DNA from: Desulfoscipio gibsoniae DSM 7213
Lineage (GTDB): Bacteria > Bacillota > Desulfotomaculia > Desulfotomaculales > Desulfallaceae
DNA length: 64,000 nt
Assembly (NCBI RefSeq): GCF_000233715.2
Contig: NC_021184.1
Span: 2,566,001-2,630,000, forward strand
Direction of reading: 5' to 3'
In this document: one piece after another, positions 17,572 to 26,636 of the stretch
Numbering within the stretch: position 1 is the first letter of the stretch
How the letters are laid out: each line of letters begins with the position of its first letter
Translations under genes and position numbers: made by a program
Notes under the pieces: generated by a model
What the model saw: only the letters and a program-made list of their open reading frames with translations
Database searches by the model: none
What the model was told of the DNA's origin: nothing

Positions 17572-18856
17572 ATTGCACACTTATAGAATTTAATGTATCA
17601 AAAAATGCAGGAAAGGAAATCTTTACACATTCAGCCTCTTTAATCCTGGTTATCCCCCGTGCCTTTAGGCCGGCCACGGCTGCCGCCATGGCCATACGGT
17701 GGTCGCCGAAACTATCACATTCCGCCCCTTGCAGTGGGCGTCCGCCATGTATAACAAAGCCGTCCTCCCGCTCGGTAATGTCAGCGCCCATTTCGCCAAG
17801 CAGCTTCACCACTGCAGTAATCCGATCAGTTTCCTTGTAACGCAACTCTGCGGCATCACGCACCACGGTTTCCCCTTCCGCCATTGCTGCAGCCACTGCC
17901 AGCGCAGGCAATTCATCTATAAGGTAGGGAATGATGTCGCCACTAATTTGGGTGCCTGTCAGGCGGCCGCCCAGAACCCTGATATCTGCAACCGGCTCGC
18001 CGCTAACCAGCCGCTCGTTTGCAATATCTAATACAGCGCCCATTTTTATAAGCACATTTAGCGCACCCGCACGGGTGGGATTGATGCCCACATTGCGCAC
18101 CAGCAAGTCCGATCCCGGCATTGCAGCACCGGCCACAAGTAAAAACACCGCCGAGGAGATATCTCCGGGCACAACAACTTTACGGCCCGGCAAGTTTGGT
18201 CTTCCCCACACCGATATTTGTTTATCCTTAACCTCCACCCGGGCACCGAAATAACTCAGCAGCCGCTCGGTGTGATCCCTGGTGCGGGCCGGTTCGATTA
18301 CCGTGGTGGGGCCGTCCGCAAATAAACCGGCCAGCAAAACAGCAGACTTAACCTGGGCACTGGCCACCGGCGATTTGTATGTAATAGCGCGAATATCGCC
18401 CCCCGTGATGGCCATGGGAGCATAGGAGTTGCCGCTCCTGGCCATGATGCCGGCCCCCATGGCGGCCAGCGGCTGCATGACCCGCTGCATGGGGCGGCGG
18501 CGCAGCGATGCATCGCCCGTGAGCACCGAGAAAAACGGGCAGCCGGCCAGTATCCCCGCCATCAAGCGCATGGTGGTGCCAGAATTACCTGCGTCCAGCA
18601 CGTCATCCGGCTCCCGGAGAGCATTCAGTCCACCGCCGCGCACCACCACCCGATCCTTTTCGATATGCACATTTACGCCCAAAGATTGGACCACGCGTAT
18701 AGTCGAAAGGCAGTCCTCGCCAAATAAAAAATTATCAATTACTGTTTCCCCTTCAGCCAGAGCACCCAACATTACAGCCCGGTGGGATATGGATTTATCT
18801 CCCGGCACCTGCACATCTCCGCGCAGGGCATGTACCGGCTTTATCGCAACTTCCAC
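17570..18856 (-). CDS. aroA: 3-phosphoshikimate 1-carboxyvinyltransferase (EPSP synthase)
   Basis: Sixth step of the shikimate pathway. 428 aa. Motifs in order: GDKSISHRAVMLGALAEGE (residues ~18-36), LDAGNSGTTMRLMAGIL (the class-defining phosphoenolpyruvate site), SAQVKSAVLLAGLFA, and near the end AELRYKETDRI and SFGDHRMAMA. GTG start with GGAGGGTG upstream. It follows aroF and tyrA and ends in a terminator. The NAGNSGT-type rather than LPGSKS-type motifs fit a class II-like firmicute enzyme. Confidence 0.96.
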   Translation of the reverse strand: MEVAIKPVHALRGDVQVPGDKSISHRAVMLGALAEGETVIDNFLFGEDCLSTIRVVQSLGVNVHIEKDRVVVRGGGLNALREPDDVLDAGNSGTTMRLMAGILAGCPFFSVLTGDASLRRRPMQRVMQPLAAMGAGIMARSGNSYAPMAITGGDIRAITYKSPVASAQVKSAVLLAGLFADGPTTVIEPARTRDHTERLLSYFGARVEVKDKQISVWGRPNLPGRKVVVPGDISSAVFLLVAGAAMPGSDLLVRNVGINPTRAGALNVLIKMGAVLDIANERLVSGEPVADIRVLGGRLTGTQISGDIIPYLIDELPALAVAAAMAEGETVVRDAAELRYKETDRITAVVKLLGEMGADITEREDGFVIHGGRPLQGAECDSFGDHRMAMAAAVAGLKARGITRIKEAECVKISFPAFFDTLNSISVQ

Positions 18857-19004
18857 TGATCACCCTCCTCTGTCACCCTACATACCAGTGCCTTAGTTTA
18901 ATTATCAATCGTACCAATGTAATTTAATTTATATGTATTAATGTAAATATTACATTTAACACTGTAACCTGTTACTGTTTTTCAAATAGTACAATATACA
19001 GCAA

Positions 19005-20096
19005 TTAAGCCTTGCGGCGGCATTTAATTCCCTTGGCCTGAAACAATTCCATAGCCCGGTCCTGCTCACCCGCCGTGGCAAAGCCAACCCTTATGGTGCC
19101 GCCGTATCCTTCCCGGGCACGCAGTATTTCAATTTCCGCTATATTAATGCCCGCATCGCCCAGCATACCGGCCAAACCCGCAATGATTCCGGGCCGGTCG
19201 GGTACTGTAACGACAATTTCATAAATATGGGGCAGATACCCTTTAGGTCTAAGCGGCAGCTTTTTTCTGACATTGCTGGCACCGGAAAGTATGTGCATTA
19301 TTTTTTCAGCATCCTGCCGGCGCAGGGCGGACTCCAGCTCATCCATGGCACTGCGCATATAATCCAATGTCCACAGCACCTGATCACCGTTGGATAAAAA
19401 TATATCCCGCCACATGGTAGGACTGCCGGCGGCTATCCGGGTAGTATCCCGGAAGCCACCCGCAGCCAGCAACATAGCTTTGTCTCCCACGGGCATGCCC
19501 GACACCGCCGCCACCAGGGATACAGCCATGAAATGGGGCAAATGACTGATGGCGGCCGTAACCATGTCATGCTCTTGGGGTGACATTTCCAGCACCACAG
19601 CACCTATGGCCTGCACCAACCTGCGCACAGTGTCCACCGCACCGGCATCGGTTTCGGATGTGGGAGTCAACAAATAAAATGCGTTCTCAAATAGATAGGA
19701 ATCGGCACCACTAAAACCGGCTGTCTCAGCACCGGTCATGGGATGCCCGCCCACAAACCGGCCGCCAATTAGCTCCCCGGCTTGCTCCACCACACTTTTT
19801 TTGGTACTGCCCACATCTGTTACCACAGCGTCGGGCTTTAAAAATTGTTTTATGTCTTTTAATAATGACGGAGTGGCCCCCACCGGCGCGGCCAGGACTA
19901 TAAGATCGGCATGGGATACGGCTTCGGGCAAAGCAGCGGCCTGGTGCACTGCACCTGCGGCCAGAGCCAGTGCCAGGTTTTCCTGGTTTAAGTCGACACC
20001 ATAGATATAACCCGCCAATTTCCGTTCACTAAGCGCCAAACCCAGTGAACCGCCGATCAAACCTATACCGATGATGGCACAGCTTTTTATAAGCAC
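19005..20096 (-). CDS. tyrA: prephenate dehydrogenase with C-terminal ACT domain
   Basis: Converts prephenate to 4-hydroxyphenylpyruvate for tyrosine synthesis. 363 aa. NAD-binding GIGLIGG at residues 10-16; DVGSTKK; GGHPMTGAETAGF near residue 125; then SHLPHFMAVSL. An ACT domain covers the last 75 residues (YEIVVTVPDRPGIIAGLAGM), as in enzymes inhibited by tyrosine. GTG start overlaps the end of aroF by 10 bp, so the two are coupled. About 150 bp separate it from aroA. Confidence 0.95.
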   Translation of the reverse strand: MLIKSCAIIGIGLIGGSLGLALSERKLAGYIYGVDLNQENLALALAAGAVHQAAALPEAVSHADLIVLAAPVGATPSLLKDIKQFLKPDAVVTDVGSTKKSVVEQAGELIGGRFVGGHPMTGAETAGFSGADSYLFENAFYLLTPTSETDAGAVDTVRRLVQAIGAVVLEMSPQEHDMVTAAISHLPHFMAVSLVAAVSGMPVGDKAMLLAAGGFRDTTRIAAGSPTMWRDIFLSNGDQVLWTLDYMRSAMDELESALRRQDAEKIMHILSGASNVRKKLPLRPKGYLPHIYEIVVTVPDRPGIIAGLAGMLGDAGINIAEIEILRAREGYGGTIRVGFATAGEQDRAMELFQAKGIKCRRKA

Positions 20097-21118
20097 GGTA
20101 AATGACCCATTTGTTTACCCATTATTTCAGCAATACCTCCTAACTCCTTCATGAGCACCCGGAAATTTTCCGGGTTTAAAGATTGGGGCCCGTCACACAG
20201 AGCCTCCGCCGGGTTGGGATGCACCTCCACCAGCAGGCCGTCCGCCCCCGCCGCTATGGCTGCCCGGGACATGGGTTCTACAAATCGCCATTTACCGATG
20301 GCGTGGCTGGGATCTACGATTACCGGCAGGTGACTTAAATATTTAATTACCGGCACAGCCGTCAGATCCAGTGTATTTCGGGTGTAATTTTCAAAGGTGC
20401 GTATTCCCCTCTCGCATAGAATTACATCCCGGTTGCCCTCGGCCAGTATATATTCCGCCGCCAACAGCCATTCCTCTATGGTAGCCGAAGAGCCACGTTT
20501 CAACAATACCGGTTTACCGGCCCGGGCCACTTCCCGCAGCAAAAAGAAATTTTGCATATTGCGGGTGCCGATTTGCAAAATATCAGCATACTGGGCCACT
20601 AAATTAACTGTACGAGGATCCATTACTTCGGTAACAATACATAAGCCTGTGCGTTCCCTAGCCTCGGCAAGCATTTCCAACCCCTGCTCCTCCAAACCAT
20701 GGAAAGAATAGGGCGAAGTACGGGGCTTGAAAGCACCGCCCCGCAATAGTGTGGCCCCGGCCTCTTTAACGATTTGGGCCGCCTGCAGCAGCTGTTCCCT
20801 ACTTTCCACCGCGCATGGACCGGCCATAACGTGAATGGTGTCCCCACCGATATCCAGCCCCCCTACCTTGACTACGGTGGGTTCATCCATGTAGGCACGG
20901 CTGGCCATTTTGTAGGGCTGCAGTATGGGCACCACCTTTTCCACGCCCGGCATCGCCTCAAGGGATAAATCGTTCAGCCTGGTTTTATCACCGATAGCTC
21001 CGATAATAGTCCTCTCCACACCCTGGGAGAGGTGAATTTGAAAGCCCGCGCTTTCCAACTTTTCTAATACTTTATCTATATCATGGTTGACAGCATTGTG
21101 ATTCATCACCACGATCAT
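20087..21118 (-). CDS. aroF: 3-deoxy-7-phosphoheptulonate synthase with N-terminal regulatory domain
   Basis: First step of the shikimate pathway (class I-beta DAHP synthase). 343 aa: an N-terminal ferredoxin-like regulatory domain (residues 1-70, MIVVMNHNAVNHDIDKVLEK to PILQPYKMASR) followed by the TIM barrel with [53 protein letters not shown] and DPSHAIGK. ATG at 21116-21118 with GGAGGG 7-8 nt upstream. Heads aroF-tyrA. A second, shorter paralogue is encoded at 21440-22246. Confidence 0.96.
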   Translation of the reverse strand: MIVVMNHNAVNHDIDKVLEKLESAGFQIHLSQGVERTIIGAIGDKTRLNDLSLEAMPGVEKVVPILQPYKMASRAYMDEPTVVKVGGLDIGGDTIHVMAGPCAVESREQLLQAAQIVKEAGATLLRGGAFKPRTSPYSFHGLEEQGLEMLAEARERTGLCIVTEVMDPRTVNLVAQYADILQIGTRNMQNFFLLREVARAGKPVLLKRGSSATIEEWLLAAEYILAEGNRDVILCERGIRTFENYTRNTLDLTAVPVIKYLSHLPVIVDPSHAIGKWRFVEPMSRAAIAAGADGLLVEVHPNPAEALCDGPQSLNPENFRVLMKELGGIAEIMGKQMGHLPCL

Positions 21119-21439
21119 AACATAGCCCTCCATTAAATATTTAGCTTAATACAACATCAAATGTATGCCTGACATCATCAGGCTGGAGATACGCTGTAGT
21201 ATTAGTTTGGTTTAGTATATGATTATCATGCTATATTACACCTTATCTTTAAAAGTACATCTTCATAACTCTAAAAAAGCAAAAAACTCCCCATGGGAGT
21301 GATTATGTTTTCATGCCAGCATCGCCCCCTACCGCGCTACCGTTCTTCAAAGTAGTTAATTCCACTAAATCAACTAATCAACTAAACCATGCTACCGTGC
21401 CAATATATTAACACTTTTTACCGCCCGGCGCAAGCCACG
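21119..21439. other. intergenic region between the two DAHP synthase genes
   Basis: 321 bp with no ORF. It holds the terminator of the upstream gene (21279-21301) and presumably the promoter of aroF in 21119-21278. I could not see a T-box, trp-type leader or other known riboswitch. Confidence 0.6.
21279..21301 (-). terminator. intrinsic terminator after the second DAHP synthase gene
   Basis: Minus-strand ACTCCC-ATG-GGGAGT stem followed by TTTTTTGCTTTTTT. Confidence 0.85.
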
Positions 21440-22246
21440 CTATAAAACATTATGCACTTTACGGGCACGTTCAATTAACAATGCCATTGCGTCAGGAGTA
21501 AGTGATTGCCTGCCATCTGAAAGTGCCTTGGCGGGCTCGGGATGTACTTCCACCATAAAACCGTCCGCGCCTGCCGCCACCGCGGCCAGGGCCACCGACT
21601 CCACCAGTTCCCGGCGTCCCGTACCGTGGCTGGGGTCAGCCAGCACCGGCAGGTGCGTTAATTGTTTTAATGCCGGGATAGCATTAATATCAAAGGTATT
21701 GCGGGTATGCGGCTCAAAGGTGCGGATACCGCGCTCGCAAAGTATTACCTGGACATTTCCCGCCAGCATGATATATTCCGCCGCCAACAACCATTCCTCC
21801 AGGGTGGCGGATAAACCGCGTTTCAACATAACTGGACAATTAGCACGTCCCACCTCGGCCAGCAGCCCAAAATTCTGCATATTGCGGCTGCCTACCTGTA
21901 AAATATCAGCATACCGGCTGACTTTCTCTACATCTCTCGCTTTAGTTACCTCGGTAATAACGGGCAGCCCTGCGCTTTTACCTGCTTCAAAAAGTATTTC
22001 AAGACCCCGCCAGCCCAATCCCTGAAATGAATAAGGTGAAGTGCGCGGTTTAAAAACACCGCCGCGTAGTATATGTACGCCCATTCTTTTAAGACAGCGT
22101 GCTAGTTCAAAGGTCATTTTTTCCTCTTCCACCGCACAGGGGCCGGCAATGACTACCAGGCCGCCGTTCCCAATAGAACAACCTTTTACATTAATAATGG
22201 TGTTTTGCGGCCGGCTATCCCGGCTGGCCAACTTATACAACGTCAA
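21440..22246 (-). CDS. DAHP synthase, short form without regulatory domain
   Basis: 268 aa class I-beta DAHP synthase/KDO8P-synthase fold. It has all barrel motifs of the longer paralogue ([75 protein letters not shown]) but only ~30 residues before the barrel, so it lacks the ferredoxin-like N-terminal domain. TTG start with AAGGCGG upstream. It follows aroH and hutP-like genes and ends before its own terminator. The missing domain suggests a feedback-insensitive or differently controlled isoenzyme, or one regulated by the adjacent chorismate mutase. Confidence 0.93.
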   Translation of the reverse strand: MTLYKLASRDSRPQNTIINVKGCSIGNGGLVVIAGPCAVEEEKMTFELARCLKRMGVHILRGGVFKPRTSPYSFQGLGWRGLEILFEAGKSAGLPVITEVTKARDVEKVSRYADILQVGSRNMQNFGLLAEVGRANCPVMLKRGLSATLEEWLLAAEYIMLAGNVQVILCERGIRTFEPHTRNTFDINAIPALKQLTHLPVLADPSHGTGRRELVESVALAAVAAGADGFMVEVHPEPAKALSDGRQSLTPDAMALLIERARKVHNVL

Positions 22247-22391
22247 TTGCTGCTACCGCCTTCCGCTGAAAATAAATACAGTACACATCTCCCCACCAAT
22301 CATTTCAAGGTAGGCGATGCACCCATCATATCGGACTGTTATCCCATATACTTGTCCTAAGTTTGGACCATTACGTCCCGGCTTATGTATA

Positions 22392-22748
22392 TTAAATCAA
22401 ATCGGGACGAAGCTGGGCGGCGCCACCCAGGTAAATATGCTTAATATCGCTCTGACTCGCACTGGTATTAACCAGCATCATTAACCTGATACATTGCCTG
22501 AGGCTGCCGGGAACATCAACTTCTAATGCGCACATCATGGGTACCTGGCTAAAACCCGCCAGTTTTCTAACAGCTTCGGCAGGGAAGGACGCATTCAGGT
22601 CGCTGGTTACAGTGAACAGCATACTTGCTATATCCTCAGTGGAAATGTTGTTCTCGACCAGCATAGTACTAACAAGCCTTTGAGCCGCATCACCAATAGC
22701 CTCTTCCGTATTTCCGCCGGCCGTAATGGCACCTCTGATACCGCGCAT
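22392..22748 (-). CDS. aroH: chorismate mutase, AroH type
   Basis: 118 aa, the trimeric AroH fold. N-terminal RGIRGAITAGGNTEEAI, then TSDLNASFPAEAVRKL, the MCALEVDVPGSLRQCIRLMM block containing the active-site arginines, and HIYLGGAAQLRPDL. Converts chorismate to prephenate for Tyr/Phe. ATG start 21 bp after the HutP-family gene. A monofunctional AroH next to a DAHP synthase fits allosteric complexes known for type I-beta enzymes in some bacteria (inference). Confidence 0.94.
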   Translation of the reverse strand: MRGIRGAITAGGNTEEAIGDAAQRLVSTMLVENNISTEDIASMLFTVTSDLNASFPAEAVRKLAGFSQVPMMCALEVDVPGSLRQCIRLMMLVNTSASQSDIKHIYLGGAAQLRPDLI

Positions 22749-22769
22749 TACTCTCCACCCTATGCAACT

Positions 22770-23210
22770 TCAAGAGGATACCGCCCGGTGGCCAAGCCCA
22801 ACGGCTACCTCGTCCAGATGCAATAAGCCAACGCCAAAGAAAACGGCCACGCTGATATGATCCTGATACCTGGCAATACCTATTTTCCCGCCCACATTCA
22901 GTCCAAGAGCCTTGGGCATCACCTGAGAAATAGCCTCCCTGGTGGCCCCGGCCACAGCACCTTCATCGGCATGTATCTCGCGAATTACCCCCTCCCGCTT
23001 GGCCGCCACCACGGAACGTTCGGTAATTTTATTGACCGAAGCAATAAAATCGCCCCCATGATCCACGGCAGCCGTTTTTATACCCATTTTCGAATAACGA
23101 GCCTTCAACTCCCTCTCCTGCTCCCGGCTATCCGTAAGGGCCATTCTTATTGCAGCCCTGGCTACGTCCCTACTGCCCACCGGCGCCATACCCAACACCT
23201 CCAAAGTCAT
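22770..23210 (-). CDS. HutP family protein
   Basis: 146 aa, recognised as related to Bacillus HutP, the histidine- and Mg2+-dependent RNA-binding antiterminator. The C-terminal half keeps the pattern (ATREAISQVMPKALGLNVGG; HISVAVFFGVGLLHLDEVAV then GLGHRAV). H80 and H131 fall where HutP metal-ligand histidines H77 and H138 would align by eye; the other ligand, H73, is not obvious. It begins 2 bp after the stop of a membrane protein gene and lies 21 bp before aroH, away from any histidine utilisation genes, so its RNA target and ligand are open. Confidence 0.8.
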   Translation of the reverse strand: MTLEVLGMAPVGSRDVARAAIRMALTDSREQERELKARYSKMGIKTAAVDHGGDFIASVNKITERSVVAAKREGVIREIHADEGAVAGATREAISQVMPKALGLNVGGKIGIARYQDHISVAVFFGVGLLHLDEVAVGLGHRAVSS

Positions 23211-23212
23211 TA

Positions 23213-23683
23213 TTAATTATCCTTGATAGGTTTACCTATCTCAACTGTTCCAATTGTCTTTGTGGTTCCGTGCACTTCTATAACAGTGCCCGTGGATGGT
23301 CTTAAAACATTTCCATAGGTTTCAATTATTTTAAATGAAACAGGGTGTTCATAAAAGCTGGTTTCCACAGCCAGCTCATCACCATCAGCTACAGGCACGG
23401 TAACATAGCGATGCGTAAAGTAACCTTTTTTTTCACCATTTACCAACACCGCCGCCCTGGGTAAAGAGGTATAATCCAGTAATTGAAAGGTTACCAGGTG
23501 GTTCAGGTCAGCCTGTCCAAAACCACCCTGACCAGTCAAACTTTCATCCGCTTTGCTGATTACCCGCAGCGCCGGGTCATTAGAAAACCACTGCACAGTA
23601 ACAAGCATTACCGCGCACATCACCACAATCCGCAACAACCAGCGTTCCAATTTGGCACCCCAGAAAAAAAAATCTTTACGCAC
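23213..23683 (-). CDS. unknown membrane-anchored protein
   Basis: 156 aa, not recognised. One transmembrane segment at about residues 13-30 (WLLRIVVMCAVMLVTVQWF) followed by an extracytoplasmic domain of ~120 residues rich in beta strand (RAAVLVNGEKKGYFTHRYVT, ELAVETSFYEHPVSFKI), which looks like a small beta sandwich. GTG start with AAGGTG upstream. It abuts the HutP-family gene by 2 bp, and the upstream gene ends 52 bp before it. Confidence 0.75.
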   Translation of the reverse strand: MRKDFFFWGAKLERWLLRIVVMCAVMLVTVQWFSNDPALRVISKADESLTGQGGFGQADLNHLVTFQLLDYTSLPRAAVLVNGEKKGYFTHRYVTVPVADGDELAVETSFYEHPVSFKIIETYGNVLRPSTGTVIEVHGTTKTIGTVEIGKPIKDN

Positions 23684-23735
23684 GGCAAATCACCTTTCTT
23701 TTTTAACATGATATATGCCGCTCATCTGACAATTA

Positions 23736-24185
23736 TTATCGCGAGTTATATTTTCTTTCCAGGTACGCTATATGACTTTTTATTTCTTCACCAACCTTAA
23801 ATAAAAAACGTTCCAAGTCTGAACGGGACATCACTATGCTCCCCGGTTCCAAAACTTCAATTTTACGAAAATCCTCCCGGGCGATAAAACGCAGCAAATC
23901 CTCTATATTCTCTGCTGCTATGGAAATGATAACCGGAGCATAAGCTACCTCAGCTTCGTTCACGTCGTCCCAAACGGTGTATACATCAACACTCATATCA
24001 ATATCTTCTATATGTATGCCCTGAACAGGTACATTTCTGAGCAGCGCCACTTGCTGTTCCCTAACCTCCTCAGCGGCCCTATCCCCCGGTTTACCTCCAA
24101 ATAAAAAACGCCCGGGCCTGCCTTGTCCTTTAAAATCCAGCCGGACCCTTACTCTTATTTCTGTGTCTGGACTCAATTCAGCCAC
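23736..24185 (-). CDS. unknown soluble protein
   Basis: 149 aa, not recognised. No signal peptide or membrane segment. The N-terminal part is basic (RVRVRLDFKGQGRPGRFLFG), the middle has alternating strands (DIDMSVDVYTVWDDV; YAPVIISIAAENIEDLLRFI), and the C-terminus is helical. The composition recalls a ligand-binding ferredoxin-like fold, but this is weak. GTG start with GGAGGTG. First gene of the run leading to aroH and the short DAHP synthase. Confidence 0.7.
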   Translation of the reverse strand: MAELSPDTEIRVRVRLDFKGQGRPGRFLFGGKPGDRAAEEVREQQVALLRNVPVQGIHIEDIDMSVDVYTVWDDVNEAEVAYAPVIISIAAENIEDLLRFIAREDFRKIEVLEPGSIVMSRSDLERFLFKVGEEIKSHIAYLERKYNSR

Positions 24186-24280
24186 CTATGTACGCACCTC
24201 CGAACGGAGTTTTACATTGTAATTCTACCAACATAGGGGAATTTCCTGCCACAGGTACCATGATAAACAAATTATAGTGT

Positions 24281-25006
24281 TTATGTTGAAAGCTTGGCCG
24301 CTTTCATTAACATTTTTACTTCCCGGGTTGTTAAATGCCGGAAGCGGCCCCGTTGCAAATCACCTATTTTAAGTGGACCGATACTTACACGCCGCAAAGC
24401 AAGCACCGGGTGGCCGATATGCTCACACATGCGTCGCACCTGCCTGTTTCTGCCCTCGTGGATGGTAATTTCCAGCAGTGCACTGTCCCCCTTATTTTTA
24501 AGCAGCCGCACTTTGGCAGGGGCCGTGGGACCGTCTTGCAGCACTACCCCCCCGGCCAGTTCATCAAGCTTTTCTCTGTCGGGTATTCCCTGCACCAGCG
24601 CCTGGTAGGTTTTAAGTATCTCGTGGCGAGGGTGGGTTAGGGCATAGGTCAGGTCACCATCATTGGTGAGCAGCAGCAACCCCTCACTGTCATAGTCCAG
24701 GCGGCCCGCAGGGTAAACCCTTTGCTTTACGCCGCTCAATAAATCGACTACTTTACGCCGCCCCCGAGGATCGCTGACCGTGCTCACATACCCGGTGGGT
24801 TTGTATACAAGTATATAAACTTTTTTCTCAGGTTTGCGCACAGGCTTTCCATCAACCTCCACCCGGTCACGCAGCGGGTCTATCTTAAGCCCCGGCAGGG
24901 TGACCGGCTTACCATTTACCCGTACCTTACCCTGGGCTATTAATTCTTCGCTGCTGCGCCGGGAGGCCACCCCTGTCCGGGCCATAAATTTGTGCAACCG
25001 CTCCAA
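24281..25006 (-). CDS. rluB: 23S rRNA pseudouridine synthase, RluB family
   Basis: Isomerises a uridine in 23S rRNA helix 89 region (family knowledge). 241 aa: an N-terminal S4 RNA-binding domain (residues 1-60, RLHKFMARTGVASRRSSEELI), then the catalytic domain with GRLDYDSEGLLLLTNDGDL carrying the catalytic Asp, and EGRNRQVRRMCEHIGHPV. TTG start with GAGGTGA upstream. Next to spmB-spmA, the same grouping as in Bacillus. Confidence 0.94.
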   Translation of the reverse strand: MERLHKFMARTGVASRRSSEELIAQGKVRVNGKPVTLPGLKIDPLRDRVEVDGKPVRKPEKKVYILVYKPTGYVSTVSDPRGRRKVVDLLSGVKQRVYPAGRLDYDSEGLLLLTNDGDLTYALTHPRHEILKTYQALVQGIPDREKLDELAGGVVLQDGPTAPAKVRLLKNKGDSALLEITIHEGRNRQVRRMCEHIGHPVLALRRVSIGPLKIGDLQRGRFRHLTTREVKMLMKAAKLST

Positions 25007-25197
25007 AGCTTAATCACCTCACCATGCATTTTACCATGTTTTTTAATAAAATAAAAAAGGTTCCGCATCAGACGCCAACCTGTGGCATCCATACAAAACC
25101 TTAATATTTAACTTTGCTGTAATGGGAAATGCATTCAAAAGCAATGGTTAAATGATATTACAAATTTCCGCCCTTAATTTTATTACATCTAATGCGC

Positions 25198-25737
25198 CTA
25201 TACCGGCCCGAACAGTTTATGCGCCACGTAAACCGAAGCTATCAAGGTGGTAAAGTCCGCGGAAAGGCCGGAAATAATGGAGTAACGGTACCGGGAAATA
25301 CCCACCGATCCAAAATATAAAGTAAGCACGTAAAAAGTTGTGTCGGAGCTGCCCTGCATAGTGGAAACCAGGCGGCCAATGAAACTGTCGGGGCCGTGAG
25401 TTTTAATGATATCAGTAGCTATGCCCAGTGAGGCACCACCCGAAAGGGGACGCATAATGGCGTGGGGCAGCACTTCAGCTGGAAAGCCCACCATGTTCAA
25501 AACCGGGGCAAAAATGCCAACCACCATGTCCAGCGCCCCGGAAGCTCTAAAAATACTAATGGCCACCAGCATAGCCACCAAAAACGGTATCGTCTTAACC
25601 GCTGTGCTAAAACCGTCCTCCGCCCCTTCCACAAATTTTTCAAACACATTAACGCCTCGAAACATAGCAATTAAAGGTACCAAAAGCAGCACTACGGGAA
25701 CAGCCCAGCGGGAAAGATCAGATACGACGCTAAACAA
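25198..25737 (-). CDS. spmB: spore maturation protein B
   Basis: 179 aa membrane protein with a Gate-like fold; with SpmA it promotes spore core dehydration. Hydrophobic segments near residues 9-25, 47-63, 74-90 and in the C-terminal third; conserved PLSGGASLGIATDIIKTHGPDSF and STMQGSSDTTFYVLTLYFGSVG. TTG start with GGGAGGTGA. Six bases separate it from spmA upstream. Confidence 0.95.
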   Translation of the reverse strand: MFSVVSDLSRWAVPVVLLLVPLIAMFRGVNVFEKFVEGAEDGFSTAVKTIPFLVAMLVAISIFRASGALDMVVGIFAPVLNMVGFPAEVLPHAIMRPLSGGASLGIATDIIKTHGPDSFIGRLVSTMQGSSDTTFYVLTLYFGSVGISRYRYSIISGLSADFTTLIASVYVAHKLFGPV

Positions 25738-25743
25738 TTATAT

Positions 25744-26334
25744 TCACCTCCCACGATAATATAGGTAACGCAACAACCTATCCATGCAGACAGCCACTGT
25801 CATGCCGGCCGCTGTGGCGAAAATAGTGGTGCCCACAATCTCGGTGGGATCTGCCGAGCCGTATATCAATCTAATGCCAATAATAGTGGTGGGAATAAGT
25901 GTGATACAGGAAGTATTTAGAGCCAGAAAAGTACACATGGCATCAGTGGCCTCTTTAGGGTCCCCACGGTTTAATTTTTGCAGCTCTTGCATGGCAATCA
26001 GGCCCATCGGGGTAGAGGCATTGCCTAACCCGAGTATGTTGGCGCTCAGGTTCATGACAATGGCACCCATGGCCGGGTGATCTTTGGGCACGCTGGGGAA
26101 AAGAAATCTGGTAATAGGCTGCACCATCCTGGCCAGCGCCCGCACTAGCCCGGCGGCCTCAGCCAGCTTCATGATGCCCAGCCACAATGTAATTATTGCG
26201 ATAAGGTCGATGGCTGTTTGAACAGCCACCTGTGCACCTTCCAGAGCCGCTTTGGTGACCACCTCCACATGCCCGTTGATGGCCGCCACCAGCACTCCAA
26301 TAACAATCATACCCAACCAAATATAATTAACCAT
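25744..26334 (-). CDS. spmA: spore maturation protein A
   Basis: 196 aa, partner of SpmB. N-terminal membrane segment MVNYIWLGMIVIGVLVAAIN; conserved LWLGIMKLAEAAGLV, MNLSANILGLGNASTPMGLI and LNTSCITLIPTTIIGIR. ATG at 26332-26334 has GGAGGAGA upstream; a longer reading from 26370 adds 12 residues without support. In Bacillus dacB precedes spmA; here a divergent FAD oxidoreductase does. Confidence 0.95.
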   Translation of the reverse strand: MVNYIWLGMIVIGVLVAAINGHVEVVTKAALEGAQVAVQTAIDLIAIITLWLGIMKLAEAAGLVRALARMVQPITRFLFPSVPKDHPAMGAIVMNLSANILGLGNASTPMGLIAMQELQKLNRGDPKEATDAMCTFLALNTSCITLIPTTIIGIRLIYGSADPTEIVGTTIFATAAGMTVAVCMDRLLRYLYYRGR

Positions 26335-26636
26335 ATAATTTCTCCTCCACCATGCGATGTTCGGGAGCAACCCCTTTGGAAATTAAATAAAAGCTCCCTT
26401 AAAACAAAAATTATGATCTGGTTGTCCCAAATATGAAAAAAATTCCTGATTACGATAAAAGTACCTTTTAACTACATTGCCCGGTCTACTACTTTAAACG
26501 GGTATGGTTATCCGGCCAGGTAATTAATCTAAGTACTGATGATATAAGCTCCAAATATACAGATTATGAAACTTTTTTACCTTTCAGGAATATGATTGTT
26601 TACAAGAGTGCCTTACCCTCTGAAAGGGGATGTAAA
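26335..26636. other. divergent promoter region of spmA and the FAD oxidoreductase
   Basis: 302 bp between two divergent starts. No ORF with a credible start. It must carry both promoters; none matches consensus well enough to name. Confidence 0.5.
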
